A stretch of DNA of 64,000 nt from Nymphaea colorata (lineage: Eukaryota; Streptophyta; Magnoliopsida; Nymphaeales; Nymphaeaceae): NCBI RefSeq assembly GCF_008831285.2, contig NC_045148.1:6639001-6703000 (forward strand), in the 5' to 3' direction. This document shows, in pieces, positions 54,008 through 64,000 of the stretch. Under the pieces are notes generated by a model, which ran no database searches, had not been told where the DNA came from, and worked only from the letters and a program-made list of their open reading frames with translations. A program made the position numbers and the translations under genes. Every line of letters starts with the position of its first letter. Position 1 is the first letter of the stretch.

Positions 54008-57000
54008 CTACACATGCATATCCATGGGATATGATCCAAGAACTTTAAGAAATGTGGCAAATTCCTGCACAGTGGTCTTCAAGTAAGTGCTAACGTAACA
54101 GGCAAGAAAAGCATACTACATGAACCAAAATCCAAGAAATAGGCAAAAGCAAAATAGATGCTAACAGTTGTAGGGGTCAACAAGTGGAAGAACATAATTT
54201 CACCAACTAGAACGAACAAGTAGATATACGTGGGACAAGAACTTGTTCAATGTTCAGAAAGTGACAATCGACAACTTGACATAATATTTTAGCTGTTTAC
54301 CACAACTCCAATGCTCTTCCAAGTGACATTCGGGGATGAAATTAGGGTGCAGATTGAGCCAAGTACCTAAAAACTTGTGTCTCCAAGACAAATGAGACAA
54401 CCTGGAGATTGAGTTAGATCTAGATTGGCATAATTATGAACAGCTTAATGAGCTTGTAAGCTAGTGAGGCTCAACTGTTCTCAATTAAGTCAACAAAGCC
54501 TCATCTTGACCACACCATGCACCATCAGTAACTCTATTGTGCATGGTTTAAGTCAATCAGGCCTCATATTGAACACATCATGCACCATCGGTAGATTCAA
54601 CATGATCAGTTAAATCAACCAAGCTTGAAAAAAGACAGGTTTTGTCTTGTTTATTAATTTTTTGAATCAAGGCATATGAGTGGCATGCTGGCTACCTGAA
54701 ATAAGTGCATGTCATACAGGAGAACACAAAATATGGAATCAAAATGATCTTTGGAATTGAGATTTCGCAGGGAATACTAATTACCTGCAGATGCCCTAAG
54801 GCATTTTGTGCACGTGGTTCTGCCATAGATGCTTCAAAATCAATGTAGAAAAGATAGTCAAAATACCTACATCCATAAAGGGTACTTGGTCAGCTTGTAT
54901 TAGAATTAAACCTGTGGGAGCTATTTTCTTAACACACTTAGTGGCAACAGTATTCTTAAAATACAAAGACAAGCTAAAGCAACGCTGTTAGCTCGAATAT
55001 TTTCAGACCTCAACCAGTAATCAGTGCAAAATCAAAATGATGTTCTTACTTGGCACATCCATTATTGCAGTCATCAACAACTCTCAAGGGACGTTTTCTT
55101 TGAGGCCTGCTCTCTATCTAGGTAAGCATAGAACATATTGATTCAGGTTCTGCTTGACCATAATATGCAAAACAAAAATATATAAATATAGGACAATACC
55201 TTAGCCAAATTAATTCCCCGTAAGGCAAATACAGCTAAGGCTTTAAAAAGCATTCCAGGGCCTTCCTCCAAAGTAAAGACAATACTTGTCTACCATGAAA
55301 AAGCAAAAACATTTTCATCATTATGAAATATAAAGAATGCTCGATGGATAAAAAGACCAGATCATTTACCTTAAATGGTTTATCTGTTCCAGGAATTATA
55401 GGTTCCCGAGCAAGTACCAGAAAGCGAGTAACGTTATCCAAATCATCCTGCAAAGGAAGCGAAAAACTTTAGAGGCATTGACAACATATCCACATTTGCG
55501 CATAAATTCCAATTGGATTCACAATTCAATTAAAAAAGATGTTAACATCACATGTATAGCAGCATTATGCAAAATAGTCAGAAGAGCAAGAGAATAGTCA
55601 GTATCCTGCCTGTATCTTTTCAGCAAGAATATCAAGTCCATATATTTCTCCAGCTCGAGCACTAGCAACTGCTCCTGTGTCTCTAAGTCCTTTAGCAGCT
55701 ATTATCTGACTCATAAAACTTTGAAATTATAACAGAATTAAAAGCATCAATAACAAAAGAGTAGAAACTCAATCATAAGCATCAATAACAAAAGAGCAGG
55801 AGGTAGATGTTTTACAAACGAGAACATTTTTATATACTATCAACCTGGGCGGCCACAGCAGTATCGTCTGTACTCTCACGAATGACCCCCAACTTGCTTA
55901 GTGTGAATTCACATTGATCAAGAGCCTGAAATGAAGCAGTTTCAATCAAGAAACATCTATCCAAAAGAACATAAAGATCCCAGTCAATAACAGGTTAGCA
56001 AGAATCAGAACCTGGGGGTGACTGAGAATGCGCTTTATCTCTTCTTTTCTGACACCTGGTAGCCCTAAAAGACAGTGATTCACATCCAATTGCACCTCAC
56101 CAACAATATGCAGCCTATGGCGGAGCAGCAAGTCATAATTGCGGTGAATGCTTCCACCTAAAGAATTTTCAATGGGCAGAACAGCTTTATCCGCAAGCCA
56201 CAGTTCAACAGCCTGCAGCTCGGAAGTGACAAGTGTAGGAGTCAACACCTTCGAGCAAGCAAATATAAGGGAAAAAAACAAGAAAACAAATGAAACCTTA
56301 AATGCTGCTTCAAATTGTTTACAGGGAACAGCTTGGCACTGAGGATATGCTTTAAGGGCAGCTGCCTCACTGTATGCACCAGGTACACCCTAGAAAATTG
56401 TTTCGTTGAACCCAAATCAGAAAGAAGACAAACATAGAGCAGCCAAAGGACTCCAAAAAAACAACCAAACCAGAATGTGGCACATATAGAATGTTGCTAA
56501 CCTGATACGCCACACGAACTTGAACACCGTGATTAGGAGAGGCAATGAGATCCGTAACAGATAATGGTTCTAGAATAACCATAAAGTTCATCAATCACTG
56601 GCACAAGCCGACACAATCAAAACACTAGAACTGGCAGGGATAATAATGAATGTAAAAGTTTCCTTGACCAATTGCAACTACTTAAGCAGAACAATGGAGA
56701 TCAATTCCGAAGTACAACAACATGTTCAGAAAATTTGGCTAATCACCTACACTAGCACATTTGAACTTGAAAAAAATGAACTGAAAGCACATCTGCCCCA
56801 AATCTGAACCCACATCATCTTTTCGTGTATAGAGATTTCAGAACGTTTTAATACTTGGTTTCTTGTAACCAAGCAGATGGATAGTCATTTGGAGTTCAAA
56901 TCAAATATTATTTTGTTAGCGTATTGGCAACATTACAGGTTCAACTGTCAGCACCAAACGAGAGGAAAAAGACGAGGGAAGAACTTCAGAAAAGGGTCCT

Positions 57001-57712
57001 CGCAGTTAATCCAAGTTAACATGATTTATGAGGTTATACAGAATCATGCTTCCATAAGGTTTAGTTTTCAAAAGAAACTCACTTACAGCAAATCAGTTTT
57101 TCAAAATTCACCTTAAGAACAACGTAAAACTGTAGGCCTAAAACTAAAATTTTCACGAATTGCAGGGAACCTTACAAAGTTGCAGCAAGCACCACCTAGA
57201 ATGAAACGCCTTACTTCACAGGCGTGCCAAGAAAAATCCCATTAACACGTGCTCTCATGAAATGCTCAATGTGATGAACTTTAAGCCCTATTTAAATTTT
57301 TTATGTGTTGTTAAACCAGGCACCATATACGGTGAAATGCGCGAAATGCATGAGAAGTAAATCAAGGAAACCATTTTTGGCATCTATAAATTCATGAACT
57401 CCAGCTAATACACAAACTTCAATGAACATAAAATCGAGAAAACACACTCGGCAAAGGGGCCAACTCCTTCCTCGATTTTCCATCCAATCTCCCATCTGCC
57501 GATCGCAGCTCCGCCGAGGAGGATGCCTCATCATCGCTCACCAGCGACCCACGGCCAGCATAGATGCACCAACCATTATACGGACAAGCGAAGCCTCCCC
57601 ACTTCTTGTTACTGGGTTTCAGGCTATACCAACAATGTTTAGGCCCCAAATCCCCTCTACCAAAGAGACCACAATGCTGAAACCCAAGCATGTTAGGCGC
57701 TTTCAGAGCCAT
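54008..57712 (-). CDS. ADT: arogenate/prephenate dehydratase, plastidial
   Basis: Eleven exons (minus): 57712-57448, 56569-56502, 56389-56297, 56212-56012, 55925-55845, 55705-55610, 55447-55370, 55289-55200, 55117-55050, 54866-54785 and 54064-54008, giving 392 aa. Residues 1 to about 95 are poorly conserved, Ser/Arg/Lys-rich with few acids at the start, as in a chloroplast transit peptide. The dehydratase domain runs from [14 protein letters not shown] (about 106) through [18 protein letters not shown], the STDDTA segment (227-232) and the catalytic TRF motif (275-277). A C-terminal ACT domain starts at about 295 ([23 protein letters not shown] at 325-329) and is the site of phenylalanine feedback in the family. 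It makes phenylalanine from arogenate (or phenylpyruvate from prephenate) in the shikimate pathway. Intron 6 has a GC donor. The exon 1 donor is the least certain junction. Confidence 0.94.
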
Positions 57713-58160
57713 CTCTCATGCATCACACCAGTTGCTCTATTGCCACAGGAAATCTATGGAGCAGTGCGATGGCAATTGATAACACAACTTTGCTAATGGG
57801 ATTAATGTAACTCTAACTTGGTAGGCAGAAGAAGTCGGTGCTTTTTTCATTTTTGCCTTCGGAGCAATCTGGACAAAACTGTCCGGTGTATATGCGCAGT
57901 GAAGTAGGTGAGAGAAGCCAAAACTGTTTCCGACAAAACTTTTACTGTGACTTTCATCACCCCCTGGTGCTAAATCTTTCAAAATCTGGCGATCGAAACT
58001 GTAATGGGGACGCCTTCCTTTCACCCTCTTACTTCTGGCTTACCAATTGAAATCAGGTCGGCAGATGAGCGCCTGTTTCCTTCCCTAGTAAACGGACAAC
58101 CTAAATAGAAGGTTCTCAAGACCAGCGGGCTATCCGGTCCTCACTTGTATGCCTCACTTG
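57713..58160 (-). promoter_or_regulatory. upstream region of the dehydratase gene
   Basis: Leader and promoter should lie here on the minus strand. I saw no decisive TATA box, and frames on both strands are unremarkable. Confidence 0.35.
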
Positions 58161-58166
58161 TGGCAT

Positions 58167-59742
58167 AGCAAGAGCTTTTGGACGGATGGATTTTGATTTT
58201 AATAGAGGGGACGGAAGGGGAAGTAAAAGAGAAAAAAAAAGGGGAATGGAAAAAAAAAAGGAAATCAAAGAAAAAAAAGGATGAAAAATTGTTGGGGAGG
58301 AAAAAAAAAAGGAAATGAAAGAAAATATAATAAATCATGTTTTGTTTGTTTAGTTGTACAAAGGAAATGCAAAAAAGGTGATTTAACTCAATTGTCAAAA
58401 ATACCTTTAATATCCCTTCACAAGATACCGTTACAGTAGTTCTCTCTCTCCCTCTCTCTAACAATTAAACTAACAAAAAATGCGAATTGAAAAGCCAACT
58501 AAAAATGAAAGCTAGCTGGAAAGGTGGTAAAGGTTTATTTTTCAACTTAATATAAACACGTCCTTCAATCATACTTCTCACCAACTCACAATATTTTTTG
58601 CCAAGTTCAGCATCTAATCTTAGTTCACCTATATCAAAAGCAAAAAGCTAAATTTAAAAGTGACTAACTGTTGCCATCTTATCTACTTGTTCTATATTCC
58701 CATCTTGTCTTGGCCATATAGAGTTATATGTTGAAATTCATAAACGGTCTTTGATCTTGCATCACCTAATGCAGATTGACCACGATACTGCGTAGTCAAA
58801 TTAACGTGCCCTGTTTTTTTTTTTTCTTCCACAGTGAGGCTTTTCTCTCTTTGATAATATGGTTGAAAGGAAGTTCCGCTTCTTGCTCCATAGTCGATGC
58901 TTTCCAATATTTGGTTACCTTATCAGTTTATTTGTTCTCCTCTAAAGCTTAACTAGAAAAGGTTTTAAGCGATTCACCCAACAAGCAACACCAAGACAGT
59001 CCACGGTTTTAGAAACCCTATGTGGAAACATGGCCCTGTCTGCTGAGAGAGACATGAAAAAGAAAGGGTAATCCAAGAAAAGAAAGGAATGAAAGAACGA
59101 AGAAAGATGGAATGAAAGAACAAAAAAAAAACCCAAAATTAATCTAAGAGCTAGCGGAAGTTCTGTTAACATGATTACAGCAACGAAATTCCTTCCTGTT
59201 CGCCTGAAAAAAGCTATAATAAAGTAGACGACCATCTCCGATTGGGGCGACTCTTTATCAGGAGATCTCTGCTTTGGTGATGGAGGCCCAAATGAAGCCC
59301 ATGCTTCTAACAAAGCTATCATAAAGCAGACGACCATCTCTGATTTGGGCGATTCTTTATCGGGAGATCCCCTGCTTTGGTGATGGAGGCCCAAATGAAG
59401 AAGACGACGATCGGGCCAACAAGAGATTTGGTCGATTTGGAGAAAGGGGAAGAGTTAGCGCATGCGATGAGGCAAGAAGAGTCGTGCACAAGCCGATGTG
59501 AGGGCGGATACGTCATTTTGGAATGCACCCTTCACTTCCCTTTCAAATCTCTGGAGGGACTCCGTGTGTACACAATTTTTCTTTCTTTTTCTTTGTTTCT
59601 TTTCTTTCCTCTCTAGCCAAACAACTTTTTTTTTCCACCACATTTCCTTCCTCACTTCCACTCCATTCAAGCAACTTCACCAATTAACTTTCTTTTCATT
59701 TCCTTTCCTTCGCTTTCCCCTCTACCAAACAGGCTCTTAGGT
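58167..59742. mobile_element. possible 1.57-kb TIR element
   Basis: The left part has AAGAGC, then TAGAGGGGACGGAAGGGGAA (about 58203-58222). The right end, read on the other strand, has AAGAGCCTGTTTGG followed by TAGAGGGGAAAGCGAAGGAA. The inverted match continues as purine-rich sequence. About 20 extra bases sit in the left terminus. No transposase is visible inside. Low-complexity purine content weakens the case. Confidence 0.3.
59211..59403. repeat. 102-bp-spaced direct duplication
   Basis: The block AAGCTAT(A/C)ATAAAG..GACGACCATCTC...GGTGATGGAGGCCCAAATG occurs twice (starting 59211 and 59313) with several substitutions, about 90 bp conserved per copy. Confidence 0.85.
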
Positions 59743-59747
59743 TGCGT

Positions 59748-59945
59748 TTGATCGCAGACTGCATTAAAAAGTATGCTTTGAAAGATCCTCATTTCAATAA
59801 ATCCATGGTACATATTAAAAACAATAAATTTACGGTTGAATTGAAAGAGGAGAAGAAGGTTCGATCTTAAGTCCATAGATTCCAGATCTTAAGAATCTTA
59901 AATCACTACAGATCTTAGATCTACAACGAAACAAACACAAACTTA
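59748..59945. mobile_element. MITE-like element (TTAGGTTGCGTTTGATCG type)
   Basis: The left edge TAGGTTGCGTTTGATCG is nearly identical to the 53.16-kb element. The right edge reads AAACAAACACAAACTTA. The interior contains AGATCTTA-type palindromes. No target duplication was established. Confidence 0.4.
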
Positions 59946-59949
59946 GTGA

Positions 59950-61560
59950 TTAGGGTTTTTCTACGTCACTACAGGTTAGCAACCCAAACCCATCGCTCCC
60001 CGGCATTTGGGGTCATTCAAAATCAAGAAGTGGGTCACCTTCAACTTGATGACACACACCTTATTTTTAACGGACCAAAAAAATAGCACTCATGAAAATC
60101 TAAGCGGTGGTTAGGATTTTTTAATTAATAGAAACAACCTTATTTTTAGTAGTTAAAAAGAAATAGCACTTACAAGAATCAAATCTGGATGCACCCAACC
60201 ACCTACAAAGTAGTGATTGGGGTTTTTCTATGATTTAACAACTAAAATTTAAAGAATATTCTTATATGTCGTCTTTATGAGGCAAATAAGAAGTTAAGTG
60301 TATTTTTAATAATATCAAAATATTAGATGTAACTTTATTATTGCCAATTTTAAGTGTGCTTTCGAAAATTTTCTTTAACTTATTCCACTAGGTCCAAACT
60401 TTCCTTACTGTTTCTCGGCCTTTAGTTTAAGAACCATGTGCAAAATATGTACGCACATGGGATGTCCGCAGAATTAGATTTGACTCACATATAATCTTAA
60501 TCGTATAAACTTTTTCAGATATTCGAATTTGAATTCGAATGTGAATACTTACAAATTGAAGTCATATTTGAATTTGAATCTATCCGATTTAGGCCTTTAG
60601 TTTAAGATCCATGTGCACAAAATATACGCACATCAATTTTGTGGATGTCAATGGATTGAATTTGAATGGATCACATTTGAATCATATATACCCTTAATAA
60701 TATTCACTTTTTTGAAAACTCACATATTTGGATGCAAATAGGAACAAGGAAAAGTCATATTTGAATCTGAATCCAAAATCCAATTTCATGACATGAACTA
60801 ATTGCTTTAACAAAGTTGGACTACTTTTCATGTTATTGAGAGGGTACGATGGTAATTTTATACGAGTTAACGACTAAAATTTAAAGAATATTCTTATATG
60901 TCCATTTTATGATGCAAATAAGAATCTAAGTGTATTTTTAAGTGTCTTTTCCAAAATTTTCCCAAGGGGCAGAGGGAGGGGGGGCATGCCTGGGCCATGG
61001 CCTGGTGAGCGCATGATTTTTTTTTTTTATATAAAAAAATCATTTTTTTTTTAGTTTGGCCCGACCTATTACTCCTCTTGGCCGGATTGCTCTTGGTCCG
61101 ACCCACGGACCGTTTGGCCCGCCTCTGAAAAAATTCTGGCTCCGCCCCTGCATATACCCTTAATTGTATCCATTTTTTCAAATACTCACATATTCTAATT
61201 TGAATTCGGATGTAAACATGTGCAAATTGTAGTCATATCGTAATTTGAATCTATCCGATTTGGGCCTTTATTTTAATAACCATGTGCACAAAATATATGA
61301 ACATCAATTTTATTGATCTCAATGGATCAGATTCAAATCATATATACTCTTAGTTATGTCTGCTTTTTGGATACTCACATATTCAAATTCAAATTCGGAT
61401 GCGAATAGAAACGAAGAAAAGTCATATTTGAATATGAATCCGAAACCAGATTTCATGTTATGAATCTGATCCAAAACTGATTTTTACATTAACCCAAATC
61501 CAAATTTTGAACTGAATCTGAGCAATTTTGAAAATGCAAGAACATCGGATATAGAACATT
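59950..61560. repeat. degenerate repeat field
   Basis: Two large blocks recur. CTAAAATTTAAAGAATATTC (about 60241 and 60874) is followed by TCTTATATG and GTGTATTTTTAA. GAATCTATCCGATTTxGGCC occurs at about 60577 and 61248, followed by CATGTGCACAAAATATA, with a third related piece near 60416-60450. This suggests diverged tandem units of about 650 bp with later insertions, including one ending GGCTCCGCCCCTG near 61138-61150. Confidence 0.6.
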
Positions 61561-63225
61561 AATAAATCTGATATGAATCTTGATCCAATTGCTTGCCATT
61601 TTTAAATCTGAATCCATCCAATTTCTTACTCAGTTATTCATTTTTTTTCCTTATCGGATTTTTCCGGAAACGATTCGATCGAATGTCTCATTCAATTTTT
61701 TATATGTTGACATATCTAATCAAACCCCACTGAAGCTAAAGTTTCCAAGGTTGCTACTGTGATTTATTATTGCCATTGCATATGCACAAGCTAAGAGAGG
61801 TCTGCTATTGCCTGAGAATTGAAAGTTAAATTTTCAAAAGCACACCTAAATATTAGCAATGAAAAAGAAAACACACACATACTTCGCTTTTTGATCGTTA
61901 AACCATAGGCTCCAAGTTTTTACATTGTCAATTAAAAACATCCATAAGTCTAATTGAGTCAGGTCAATGATCATTTAGTTAGCTTTTCTTTTGCAGCTAT
62001 CTATCATTAATGAAAGAATCACACCTAATTTTGATATTAATGAGAGAAAATTGATTTAGTTAGATATAATTATGCATTAATTAGTGAAAGTGCTTGGTAT
62101 AGTTAAATAGGTTAATGCAAATTAATCAGCATGAAACTTATTTTTATTAAAAATATTTTTCTCATCAAACTAACTTAAGCTAGTAATAACTTAAGGTTTA
62201 ATTGAGAGATGATCAATTTCTATTAACAATGAAAAACTTGGACATGATTTTAACAATATTGAAAAGTTAAGGATATTCTTTACGATGGCCCAATAATCCG
62301 GCGTACTCCTCTTCAAAAATTTCTTAAATAAAAACAATACAGTGCTATGCTTGAGTCATGCATGCACACATCTAAGCTCATATATATGCTTGGAGCCACA
62401 AATCTTTGGCCAAGGGGCAGTAGTACTTAAGTTTCAAATATTTAAGAGGCAGAAATATGTAAATGAAAAAAATTGCTCCGAAGTATCAATAGAAAAGCAG
62501 CCAACTTTTGTGGGTTTGTGTGGGCAACTGCCGACACAAGTCGACAACTACCTCTGCGCCTGTTGATAACTCATTTCGCTAATAAGCGCGGCTCGAACAA
62601 ATACAAACTGCTTAATTATGCTCTAGTTCATTTTCATATTGACTTTGTCCCATCTTTTACTTGTTAGCTTAATCTACCAAGTGAAAAGGGCTGAACTGAT
62701 TCAAAACAAAAGCTACTATTTCAATTGAAATGCAATGGGTGTTGGCTGCTACGAAATACTTCGGGGAGATGCAATTTTCATATTAACTGTCTGCAACAGG
62801 ACCTGATTATATAAGCTTGAAAGTTCATGTTAATTAACCAATTCCATTTGAAATTTCTTTATTGGATTCAATAAGCCTGCTAGTGCCTTACTAGACAGTA
62901 ACAAGACTAAGGAGGAGTAGAGGACTCCAGAGAGTCGAGGGCCAATTGAGTGTCATTTTTTCTTTCTTTCTGCATGCATCTGTGGTGTACTGTCGGCGGT
63001 GATGTTTCAGGCCGTGCATTTCTGCACCACCAGTCAGCCTTTTAATAACGTGGCAGACAAAGTCTTACTGTCAACACTCTTTCTGATTTCGGCCTGTCTT
63101 GCCGACAGCCCTCCAAAAGAATCCAAGATTAGATACTTATGTTAAGTTAGGCTTTTCCTAAGTCAATTAATTATAGGGATTATATTTCGGCCCTGCTAAT
63201 GCATGACAGATGCTGAAGAAACAAG
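61560..63225. other. intergenic, no gene seen
   Basis: AT-rich. A palindromic dispersed motif (GGGCAACTGCCGAC) lies near 62521-62534. No coding gene recognised. Confidence 0.5.
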
Positions 63226-63227
63226 TC

Positions 63228-63579
63228 AGTTTGAGTTTTAAGAACTCGACTCGTTTATACTCGCAAACTGGTACTATATATAATATTACCAAAACCGGCT
63301 CACCAAATCACTGGTTTTAACTTTTAAGGTAAAAAACATTTTTAGAAGTTACACAAGTAAAACGAGTTACATGAGTTAATGCTTACGCGAGTTAAACAAG
63401 TTAGCACTTACACGAGTTAATGCTAAATGAGTTAACGCCCAAATGAGTTAAATGGGTTAAACGAATCGAATTCGAACTCGATTTTGTGTAGTTGAGTCGA
63501 GCTTGAGCTTACCATAAGGAGCTCGACTCGAGTTCGTGATGGCCAAGCTTGGGTTCAACTCGACTCGTGTGCAGCCCTA
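63228..63579. mobile_element. truncated hAT-type element, inverted relative of the 9.67-kb copy
   Basis: The sequence from AACTCGACTCGTTTATACTC to GTGTGCAGCCCTA matches the reverse complement of the 9.67-kb element along most of its length. It includes the TATAATATTA centre and the serial GAGTTAATGCTTAC words. The end opposite GTGTGCAGCCCTA is missing about 170 bp, so it is 5'-truncated and no target duplication is expected. Confidence 0.65.
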
Positions 63580-64000
63580 CGAATAGTCAACTAACTAGAA
63601 ACTGAAATTTTTTTTAAAAAGTGTGACCCTTACTTTTCAAAAAGTTTTACATAGGCCGAATTAAAACATTTGAAAAACTTAATAGGCAAGATTTAAAATT
63701 TCAAAATTTGAAGATGGGGAGAAGCCATAGCCCCTGCCAACCCTCCTTCCCTCCGCAGCTGCTGCCGGAGCTTTTCCTTGGTGTTTTTACTCAGCTCAGG
63801 GTTGTTCTCGAATGGCTTCTTTCAGTTGATAGATAGCATCCACAGTCGAGCTCCACGGATTTGAATGTTAGGCTGCCAACCGACCGAACTCTTACATTAT
63901 CATTCAATTTAACTGTGCATATAATATGTAGAGATTATATTTTGCACCGTACTCTTATGTTTTTTTTTGGTTATATATAGTATGCATGCGTGCTAGGTAA
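63580..64000. other. right edge, no gene seen
   Basis: Contains a GATGGGGAGAAGCCATAGCCCC segment reminiscent of retroelement ends (about 63713-63735), then AT-rich DNA. Confidence 0.4.

Noticed and set aside
57422..57796. 124-codon plus-strand frame
   Set aside because: Antisense shadow of dehydratase exon 1.
58692..58907. 71-codon minus-strand frame with protein-like composition
   Set aside because: No family recognised, no splice partners, and it lies within a probable repeat; left unannotated.

Overview
This is a stretch of plant nuclear DNA. It is AT-rich, carries many long (TA)n and (CT)n tracts, and holds widely spaced genes with many GT-AG introns among degenerate transposon debris. 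The proteins (a plant glycine-rich cell-wall protein, RNA polymerase II subunit 7, an SKU5-like cupredoxin protein, an ARFRP1-type small GTPase, arogenate dehydratase) point to a flowering plant. I cannot name the species from the sequence.

Layout. 1-4.1 kb: no gene, one MITE-like element. 4.16-5.4 kb (+): a glycine-rich secreted protein with a clear TATA box, a G-box and 63-bp coding repeats. 5.4-10.8 kb: no host gene; an internally deleted Ty1/copia remnant (7.1-8.6 kb, minus) and a hAT-type non-autonomous element with an 8-bp target duplication (9.67-10.06 kb). 10.8-11.4 kb: a GC- and CT-rich leader-like block without a recognisable protein. 14.17-18.69 kb (+): a complete six-exon RPB7 gene, 177 aa. 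20.76-28.84 kb (minus): a complete eight-exon SKS (SKU5-similar) gene, 544 aa, with a leader intron and a 3.1-kb intron 2. 29.2-41.6 kb: repeats, including a TRIM-like miniature LTR element, a related solo LTR, another hAT-like copy and one orphan exon-like fragment. 41.65-46.70 kb (minus): a complete six-exon ARFRP1/ARLB1-type GTPase gene, 205 aa, with a probable non-coding first exon near 51.0 kb. 54.01-57.71 kb (minus): a complete eleven-exon arogenate/prephenate dehydratase, 392 aa, with one GC-AG intron. 57.7-64.0 kb: repeats only.

The most striking structure is an inverted, decayed duplicate of ARFRP1 exons 1-2 and their introns (about 48.83-50.03 kb, plus orientation). It lies about 2 kb upstream of the parent exons and, if the first exon is really at 51.0 kb, inside the gene's own leader intron. 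The primary transcript would then contain antisense and sense arms of about 1.2 kb, a layout able to fold into long double-stranded RNA.

The genes are functionally unrelated housekeeping or cell-wall genes, as is normal in a plant chromosome; no operon or dedicated system is apparent. Exon boundaries were set by hand from splice sites, reading-frame continuity and remembered family sequence, and every coding model closes without a frameshift.
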